Below are positions 53,493 through 62,300 of a stretch of 64,000 nt of DNA, in pieces. Where the stretch lies: assembly GCF_030160115.1 (NCBI RefSeq), contig NZ_BSNS01000011.1, positions 620,001 to 684,000 on the forward strand. Direction: 5' to 3'. Under the pieces are notes generated by a model. The model was given only the letters and a program-made list of their open reading frames with translations, was not told where the DNA came from and made no database searches. The position numbers and the translations under genes are program-made. How positions within the stretch are numbered: position 1 is the first letter of the stretch; every line of letters begins with the position of its first letter. This stretch comes from Devosia nitrariae. Its GTDB lineage: Bacteria > Pseudomonadota > Alphaproteobacteria > Rhizobiales > Devosiaceae.

Positions 53493-54621
53493 CTACGACA
53501 GCCCATCGGCGACGCCATCCCCAAAGCCCATCTCGCCGGCGGCGGCGGGCGACTGAGTGCGCACGCGCGGCAGGGGCTGGGGGTATTCCGCCTGCAGGAA
53601 AGCGATGAGCTTTTCGCGCACCTCGCATCGCAGGTCGAACGCCTTCCCGGCATTGCGCGCAGTGACCAGGATGCGGATCTCCATGCTGGTTTCGCGCAGG
53701 TCCGTCACCTGCACATGGGCGACATTGCGGTCCCAGTTCTGCGACTTCTCGACGATCTGTCCGAGCTGCTGGCGGATGACGTCGACGGGGACCGTGTAGT
53801 CGAGATAGAGCATGACGCTGCCGATGAGCGAGGTCTCTTCGCGCGTCCAGTTCTGGAACGGCTTTTCGATGAAATAGCTCAGCGGCAGGATGAGCCGGCG
53901 CCAATCCCAGGTTTTGACCACCACATAGGTCGAGCCGATCTCCTCGACCGTTCCCCACTCGCCTTCGACCAGCAACGCGTCGTGGAGCCGGATGGGTTGG
54001 GTGACGGCAATCTGGATGCCGGCAAAGAGGTTCTTCAACACCGGCTGCAGGGCGAGACCGAGCACCAGGCCTGCCGCGCCTGCCGATGCCAGAAGGCTGA
54101 TGCCCCATTGCTGCACCCCCTCGGAAAGTCATCAGCGCCGCGGCCGTGCCCACGATCACGAGGACCGTCATCGCCACGCGCTGGAGAATGCGGGTCTGCG
54201 TGACGTGCTTGCGCGCAAGGAGATTGTCTTCGGCCTCGAGCGTGAACCGGCGCAAATAGAGAGTCACCCAGATGTGCATCGCCGAGCGGACGGCCAGCAC
54301 TGCGAGGATAATGATGCCGATGAAAAGCCCGTGCTGGACCGTCCTGGTCGCCTCCCACGACAGCGGCGCGACGAACGCTGCGACCCAGCAGGCAAGGACG
54401 ATGAGCGCGAAGCGCAGCGTCTGCCGCGTGCGCGAGACCAGCGACCGCTGGAACGTGTCTCTGTCACGCACCAGCCGGGTAAGCAGCCGGTGGAGATCGT
54501 GGCCGACCAGCAGCGCCAGCAGGATGGCGATGCCAAAGACGAGGAGGTTGGCGATCGAGGCCGGCATCAAGGCGAGAAACCGGGTCAGCGTTCCATCGAT
54601 GCTGGTGAGAGCCTGATCCAT
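53493..54621 (-). pseudogene. MscS-type mechanosensitive channel, frameshift in a C5 run
   Basis: Two frames give one protein of about 375 residues. The first covers three N-terminal helices (ASIANLLVFGIAILLALLVG; LRFALIVLACWVAAFVA; LFIGIIILAVLAVRSAM) and ends VIVGTAAALMTFRG; the second resumes VQQWGISLLASAGAAGLVLG (the pore helix), LALQPVLKNLFAGIQIAVTQ and PIRLHDALLVEGEWGTVEEI (the MscS beta-domain), and runs to a proper stop. The switch is at 54116-54121, in a run of five C on the plus strand; one extra base explains it. Such runs are prone to slippage and to sequencing error. Its product would release solutes on hypo-osmotic shock. Confidence 0.82.
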
Positions 54622-55181
54622 GAAACACCGGCGACCTTGGCTATGGTTTCCTGCAGCCGGACAGCACCTGACACGGGCTCGAAGATCCGACGTCAGTTCA
54701 ACTTCACGCTGTGAGGCTTACGTCCTCTGGCCGCAACGGCGTTTCGCGCGCTTCGGTTCCCATTGCTCAAGCCTCTGGGCGAAAACCTTATTCCCGATCA
54801 AACCACGGATTTTGACTCAAATGCCGATGGAAATTTTGTGATCAAACTGAGGCGTTTCCGTGAATCAATAAGTTGACAATGCCAGCATGCCAGACCAGTT
54901 TGAAAGCTGCGAAGGGTGATCTCGTTATTGCAATTCGTGCATTTCGCCGGTTGCGGTGCCAGCGGGGCTCAAATGATCCAGCCATATCGGTGTCTTGGGC
55001 GAGTAAGACCGGTTCCCTTATATAGGAGGAAGCCAGTTAAAAGCTTCATTACATTCACATGTTTATCGCTTAGGAATCGTCCCAAACAGCTAGGCGCGAC
55101 TTATTATTGAGTCTGCCTGTCCCGGCGCGGCTGGGGCAGACATTCTATTCTATTTTACATTAAATTTCGCATTGGGTGCAG
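54622..55181. other. AT-richer 560-base gap
   Basis: No open frame of note. GC falls clearly from about 54.83 kb to the AraC start. A hairpin with a T-rich tail lies near the right end (listed separately), and TATATAGGAGG occurs near 55.02 kb without a start codon at a suitable distance. The region could hold a small RNA or the control region of the AraC gene. Confidence 0.4.
55111..55156 (+). terminator. Hairpin followed by a T-rich tail
   Basis: GTCTGCC and GGCAGAC close a 31-base stem-loop with a GC-rich interior, followed by ATTCTATTCTATTTT. This looks like a rho-independent terminator on the plus strand, 26 bases before the AraC start, which would fit the end of a short non-coding transcript or an attenuator. 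Role inferred. Confidence 0.4.
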
Positions 55182-56081
55182 ATGTCGATTGAGGAAACGG
55201 CCGGATCCCGCCCGCGCGCGGCGGGCAGCGATTTTCCCGCAATTTCCGGATATACAGAGCCAAGGGTCTCGACCTCCAAGGGCGGCGTCGTGCATTGCGT
55301 ACGCGCGCCCCAGACTTTCACCCTCCGTTCATCCGGGGACTGCGTAGTGGTGTTGCTCGCACCTGTGCAAGGCTTCGAGTCGCGCTCAACCAGCGGTCGC
55401 GCCCACGTTGTCGACGCGCCTGCCGGCGCCGTGGCGATCGTGCCCGCCGGCATGGAGCGCTACGGGGGATGGGCCTCGCCGCTCGAGAGTCTCACCGTCG
55501 GCTACGAACCTGGGCAACTGGGCGTGCTCGCCGCCCAGGCGTTCGGTCTGCCTGCACTCAAACTCAGTTGGCGCGGCTTCGCCACAGCCGACGACCAGGC
55601 TCTGCAGATCGGGCACCTCCTGCGTCGGGAACTGCTCAGCGGCGCGCCCAATGCGCTCTATGTAGAGTCACTGATCACGGCACTGGGCCTGCATGTCATT
55701 CGCCGCTATTCCAATGCAGATAGCAGTGCAAAGCTCGTCAAGCCGGTCGGCGGGCTGTCGCCGACAGTCGCCCAGAGGGTTCAGGAATTCCTAAACCTGA
55801 ACGTTGCAGGCAAGGTGACCATTGGCGACCTTACCGCGCTCTGCGACCTCTCCCGCGGACACTTCATCGAGGCGTTCACCAAGACCTTCGGGGTGCCGCC
55901 ACACCGGTACCTGCTGAACCTGCGCCTCGGCCTTGCCGTGCAGTTGCTCTCGCAGACAGCCCTGCCGATCGCCGAGATCGCCTATCTCAGCGGCTTCTCA
56001 AGTCAAAGTCACCTGACTTCTGCCATGCGCAAGTACAGGCAGACTACGCCGGCGCAGGTGCGGTCGAATGGCCGATCGTAA
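55182..56081 (+). CDS. AraC-family transcriptional regulator
   Basis: A 299-residue regulator. The C-terminal domain has IGDLTALCDLSRGHFIEAFT (first HTH) and LPIAEIAYLSGFSSQSHLTS (second HTH), ending AMRKYRQTTPAQVRS. The N-terminal part has a weak cupin-like pattern (DAPAGAVAIVPAGMERYGGW). A GTG two codons earlier is an alternative start. It lies 293 bases before the giant surface-protein gene on the same strand and is the obvious candidate regulator for it. Confidence 0.87.
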   Translation: MSIEETAGSRPRAAGSDFPAISGYTEPRVSTSKGGVVHCVRAPQTFTLRSSGDCVVVLLAPVQGFESRSTSGRAHVVDAPAGAVAIVPAGMERYGGWASPLESLTVGYEPGQLGVLAAQAFGLPALKLSWRGFATADDQALQIGHLLRRELLSGAPNALYVESLITALGLHVIRRYSNADSSAKLVKPVGGLSPTVAQRVQEFLNLNVAGKVTIGDLTALCDLSRGHFIEAFTKTFGVPPHRYLLNLRLGLAVQLLSQTALPIAEIAYLSGFSSQSHLTSAMRKYRQTTPAQVRSNGRS

Positions 56082-56280
56082 AAGTTTATAGATTCGCCAT
56101 CGTCAGAAATACCAATGTGGCTGTGCCGCGACAGCCGCAGAGTAAAATCGGATTGTCTGCCGAGGATTGTGATACGGCCTGACTTTCTTGAAATACGCCT
56201 GAACGTGCCTGTGCCCTTCTGGGCGTGCTGGAGAAATCCGGTTTGGGGGCAGCTCCGTTCGAGCATGTTGCGGTGCGCCG

Positions 56281-56295
56281 GACTTCTTGGAAGTC
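56281..56295. promoter_or_regulatory. Short perfect dyad upstream of the giant gene
   Basis: GACTTC-TTG-GAAGTC, about 80 bases before the start codon. A related sequence, GACTTTCTTGAAATAC, lies 100 bases further upstream. A binding site for the adjacent regulator is possible. Confidence 0.3.
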
Positions 56296-56374
56296 AGGCA
56301 CCTTGTTCGGGCGGCGGAAGCATGATTGTGCAGAAGGCGGCTCCTCGCCGGACTGGTGTGTCGAAGGGGCCGTT

Positions 56375-59300
56375 ATGCAAAAGCTGATTTCGTTGCGCGA
56401 CCATGCGTGCCACGTCGGGTGTTCTGTCGCTCGCGCGACGAGATGGCTGGCGGAGCTACCCGTTCGAGCCGAAGCGAGGCGTAGCGCTCTTGTCGCTCTG
56501 GTGACGATCGGCGCGCTGTCGTTTTCGAGCGGAACCGCTCATGCTCAGGCCATCTGGGAGACCTTGCTGCTCCAGACCTTCGGTCAGGGTGCCGAACCGA
56601 TCAGCTCGAACCCGGACGCCCAGCTGGCGCCGGGAACCTCGTCTCACATGGATGGCGTGTATTATGTGGTCACAAACCCGTCCCTGGCTAACCCCGCATG
56701 GCATAACGGCCCCGATCATACGACCGGCGCCGGCTACATGGCGCTGTTCAACGCCAACTATCAGAGCCCCTACTATCGCATAAGTTCGCCCGTCGAAGTT
56801 CCGGGTGCGACATACAGGGCCAGTTACTGGACGGCCAACGCCATCAGGTACGATGCGGACCCCGTCTACTCGGACGGGTATATCGGCCTCACGGTGGAAG
56901 ATCAGGCCAGTGGGGGAACAATACTTGCGACAGGCCCGGGCAACTCCACTCCGTTGGCACGTGCCGCGACAGCAGGACCGCTTGCATGGGTGGAGAGAGC
57001 CGTTTCCTTTCAACTACCGATCAACTACGCCGCAAGCGAGATTTATCTCAATTTCGTCAATACAACTCCGCTCGTTCCGCAAGGCAATGACATCGTTGTT
57101 GACGATATTCGCGTCGAAATGGCGACGGCCAGGATATCGGGCCGGATATATGTCGATAATAATACGAATGGCGTCTTCGACGCAGGCGACGGGACGCTTT
57201 CCGCCTCTTTGCCCTATGTCGCGGTGGTCGACGCGAACAACGCGGTCATGGATTTCGTCCAGATCGCGGCCGACGGCACTTATCTTCTCGCGAACGCAGC
57301 ATATTCGACATCGGACATCGGCCAGAAGGTCATCCTGCTAAATAGCGCGCCCTCGCTTGGTCAGGTTGTTGCCGCCGCCACCGTTCCCTCCGGCTACGAG
57401 CTCGTCAGCGAGACGCCCAATCCAACCTATGGCACGACGGGCGCTCTGCCGCTCGACGGCATCCTGAACGTCGTCCGCGCGGACTCCGCCACGGGCGATC
57501 ATCCCGATTTCAACATCGGACTGCAACTGGTGGAGGCCGACCTCTCCATCAGTAAGGACGACGGCCAGACGCAGTATACGCCAGGCGGCACCGTCAACTA
57601 CACCATCGTGGTCGGCAACGATGGCCCGTCCGACGTGACCGGCGCTCAGGTCAGCGATCCGCTGCCTGCGGGCATCAGCACCGCAAGCTGGACCTGCAGT
57701 GCCGCCGGTGGAGGCACATGCGGCGCAGCCAGCGGTACGGGCGGGATCAGCACCACCGCCGATCTGCCGGCCGGTACCTCCGTCACCTATACGCTGAGCA
57801 TGATCGTGCCGATCGGCTTCGGCGGCAACCTGACCAACACGGCGACGGTGACCGCGCCTGCCGGCGTGACTGAGGCGAATTCCGCCAACAACTCTGCCAG
57901 CGACACCGACACCCAGTTCACGTCTCCGCCCGGTCCCGGCCCGGGCGCCTGCAATATCGCCAACAACGGCTCGTTCGAGTCGCCGAACATCCAGACCGAG
58001 CCGCAACGCACGGGTGAAAACACGGCCTATGTAAACGGCTATGCGATATGGCGGACAACGACGTACCCCATAGACGGCTGGCAGACCGTCAGCGGCACGG
58101 TCGATTTCTTGCGTCACTTCAATAATGCCAGTCACGGTACGCAGAGCATTGACCTCTTCGGTACGGCGGCAGCGACATTCCGGCAAACCTTCACCGGCCT
58201 GGTCCCGGGACAGTCATATAGTTTCTCGATCGACTATTCCGGAATGCTGACGACGAACGCGGGCCTGGTTCAGCTCGGGAATGGCGCTGGAGTAACGCCG
58301 GTCACGCTCGCGACGCTTCGGCCGGCTGCGGATGCCATTTCCAACGGAAACGCTGGCATACCGAACACGCCGGCCTATTCGGTCACTTGGAGCACCTTTC
58401 GGTACACCTTCATCGCGGCCGGCACCGAAGCTACGATCCAGTTCGTCGAGACCGGCGCCGGCACCACCGGTCTGTTCATCGACAATTTCATCTTTGCCGG
58501 TGACGCGCCTTGCGAAGCCGATCTCTCCATCACCAAAGATGACGGCGTGGCGACTTACACACCCGGGCTGGACACGAGCTACACGATCGTCGTCTCCAAT
58601 AACGGTCCCGGGCCAGTGGGTGCCGCCCAGATCAGCGACCCGCTGCCCGCCGGCATCACCAATGCCAGCTGGACCTGCGGCAACGCCACGGGCGGCGGCG
58701 TCTGCGGCGCTGCCAGTGGCACGGGCGCCATCAGCACGACGGCCAACCTGCCGGTGGGCGGCTCCGTCACCTACACGCTCACCATGGGGATTCCCGAGAG
58801 CTACTCGGGCAACCTCACCAACACGGCAACGGTGACCGCGCCCACCGGCGTGACCGAGATCGACGCCGGCAACAATACCGCCAGCGACACCGATACGCTC
58901 GCGCCACCGCCCACTTCGGGCGCGTGTTCGCCTGTTCGCAACCTGGGCGGTGCATTCAATCCGTTTGGCGTCAATGTCTCGATGACGAGAACCGGCACGT
59001 GGCAGCCCAACACCTATTGGACGACGTTCGGCAGCAATTATTCGATCACCTGGACCTTCTCGCAGCCGATACCGGCAAACTGGATTCAGTTTGCCGTTTT
59101 CGATGTCGGCGGCGGGGCCACCTATCCGGCCACGCTGCCCTCGATCAGGGTCACGCTGGGCGCGGGTGGCACGGCAACTCCGGCTGACTTTTCCCTCATT
59201 CCGGGCTGGTCTTCCCTCATGAACGACCTGACCTACACCGCCTCCACGGGCGCGCTGGGTTACGTTCGTCCGAACGATGGTAGGAAGGCGGCCGGTGCGC

Positions 59301-62300
59301 TGCGCGGCAATTCGGCGGATACGGTGAAATCGATCACGATCACCGGCACCAATATCGAGGCCGGTGATTATATCGTCAACACGCTCTACGCCCGCCCGTC
59401 CTGTCTGACGGTCGCCAAGGTCAGCGAGGACGGCACCGGCAGCTTCCAGATCGACATGAGCAATGTCGTGCAGGACAGCGGAACGACCGTACCCGGCGTC
59501 ACGCTGGCAACGACCACCGCCGGCACGCCCGTCTCCTCGTCCCCCTACAAGTCGATTCCGGGCACGGCCATCACTCTGAGCGAAGTCGTGCCCGCCGGCT
59601 GGAACCTCGCCTCCGCCGTCTGTACCGACCAGAATGCTGCCAACACCGGCAACCCGACCGTCGTCGGCGGCTTCACCTCGCCGGCGATGACCATTCCGGC
59701 GGCCAATGTCAGGCCGGAGTCCGACCTTCAATGCGTGTTCACCAATGAACTTGCCGCACCGGCTCTGACCATCGAGAAGACCGGTACGCTCAATGACACC
59801 GATGGGGACGGGCTCATCGATCTGGGCGAAACGATCAGCTATTCGTTCCGCGTGGAGAACACCGGCGGGACGGAGTTGATCGGCGTCACCGTCAACGACC
59901 AGTTGCTCGTCGATGCGGGCGTTGCCGTCTCGCCCGGCGCGCAGACGCTGGCGCCCGGCGGCACCGCAACCTTTACCGCGACCTATACCCCGACCCAGGC
60001 CGATATCGACGCCGGCCAGGTCTCGAACACCGCCATTGGCACCGGCACGCCACCCTCCGGTACGCCGATCGACAGCCCGCCCGACACCGCCGTGGTGCCG
60101 CCCGACGACACCCCGGGCCTGACCATCGAGAAGACGGGCACGCTCAACGACAGTGACGGCGACGGGCTCATCGACCTCGGCGAGACCATCAGCTACTCGT
60201 TCCTGGCCACCAACACCGGCACGGTGACGCTGACCGGCGTGACCGTCATCGATCCGCTGCTGGACGCTGCGGGGATCTCGGTCTCACCTGGCCCGCAGAC
60301 GCTGGCGCCCAGAGGCACCGCGACCTTCACGGCGACCTATACCCCGACGCAGGCCGACATCGACGCGGGGCAGGTGACCAACACCGCCACCGGTACCGGC
60401 ACGCCGCCCTCCGGTCCGCCGATCGACAGTCCGCCGGATACCGTGACCGTACCGCCAGACCAGGCGAGCGGGCTCACCATCGAGAAGACCGGCACGTTGA
60501 ACGATCTCGACGGCGATGACCTCATCGATCTCGGCGAGACGATCAGCTATTCGTTCCTCGTCCGGAATACGGGTGCAGTGACGCTGACCAACGTGACGGT
60601 CACCGATCCTCTGGTGACCGTCGATCAAACCCCGCAGACGCTTGCACCGGCCGCGAGTTTCACCTTCACGGCCACCTATACGCCGACGCAGGCAGACATC
60701 GATGCCGGGCAGGTGACCAATACCGCCACCGGCACTGGTACGCCGCCCTCGGGCCCGCCGGTCGACAGCCCGCCCGATACCGCCGTGGTGCCGCCCGACG
60801 ACACCCCGGGCCTGACCATCGACAAGACCGGCACGCTGAACGACGCCGACGGCGACGGGCTCATCGACCTCGGCGAGACCATCAGCTACTCGTTCCTTGC
60901 CACCAATACGGGCGGGGTGACGCTGACCGGCGTGACCATCATCGATCCGCTGCTTGACAATGCCGGCATCGCGGTCTCGCCCGGTGCGCAGACGCTGGCG
61001 CCCGGTGGCACCGCGACCTTCACGGCGACCTATACCCCGACCCAGGCCGACATCGACGCCGGGCAAGTCTCCAATACCGCCACCGGTACCGGCACGCCGC
61101 CCTCGGGTCCGCCGATCGACAGTCCGCCGGACACCTCGGTGGTGCCGCCGGACCAGGCGCCAGCGCTCGTCATCGAGAAGACGGGCACGCTCAACGACCT
61201 CGATGGCGACGATCTCATCGATCTCAACGAGACCATCAGCTACTCGTTCCGGGTCGAGAACACCGGCACGGTGACGATGACCGGCGTTACCGTCAATGAT
61301 CAGCTGCTCGTCAATGCCGGGATTTCCGTCTCGCCCGGTCCGCAGACATTAGCTCCCCGCGGGACCACTACCTTCACGGCGACCTATACGCCGACGCAAG
61401 CCGACATTGATGCCGGACGTGTGGAGAACACCGCCACCGGCACCGGCACGCCGCCCTCCGGCCCACCGATCGACAGTCCTCCGGATACGGTCATAGTGCC
61501 GCCGGATCAGACGTCCGGGCTGACGATCGACAAGACCGGCACGCTGAATGACGGCGACGGCGATGGGCTCATCGATCCCGGCGAGACCATCACCTATACC
61601 TTCCTGGCGGAGAACACCGGAACGGTGACGTTGACCGGCGTGACCGTCAACGATCCGCTGCTCGGTAACGCCGGAATCTCGGTGACGCCGGGCCCGCAGA
61701 CGCTGGCGCCCGGGGGAACGGCCACCTTCACGGCGACCTATACGCCGACCCAAGCCGATATCGATGCCGGACGCGTCGAGAACACCGCCACCGGCACCGG
61801 CATCGATCCCGATGGTGGCACCACCGAAAGCCCGCCGGACACCGTTACTGTACCTCCGGACCAGACGCCGAGGCTCATTATCGAGAAGGAGGGCACGCTC
61901 AACGATGCCGACGGTGACGGGCTACTCGATACCGGCGAGACCATCACCTATACCTTCCTGGCGCAGAATACCGGCGCCGTGACCCTGACCGGCGTGACAG
62001 TCAACGATCCGCTGCTGACCACTGCGGGCATCTCGGTCACACCGGGCCCGCAGACGCTGGCGCCTGGCGGAACGGTGACCTTCACGGCCGAATACACGCC
62101 GACGCAGGCCCAGATCGATACAGGCCGGGTCGAGAACACCGCCACCGGCACCGGTACGCCGCCCTCGGGGCCGCCCATCGAGAGTCCGCCAGACACGGTA
62201 ACCGTACCGCCGCAGCCTGCGAGCCTCACTCTGCTGAAGACCGGCCGGTTCGAGGATGCCGATGGTAATGGCCGTGCCAACCCCGGCGACACGCTGACCT

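Noticed and set aside
58214..59731. A 505-codon frame on the minus strand within the giant gene
   Set aside because: Gly/Arg/Asp-rich antisense shadow of the repeat protein, no motif; similar minus-strand frames under the repeats (to about 63.67 kb) were rejected for the same reason.
59765..62225. Tandem repeats considered as a CRISPR array
   Set aside because: The repeats are about 354 bases, coding and without unique short spacers; they are protein domain repeats.
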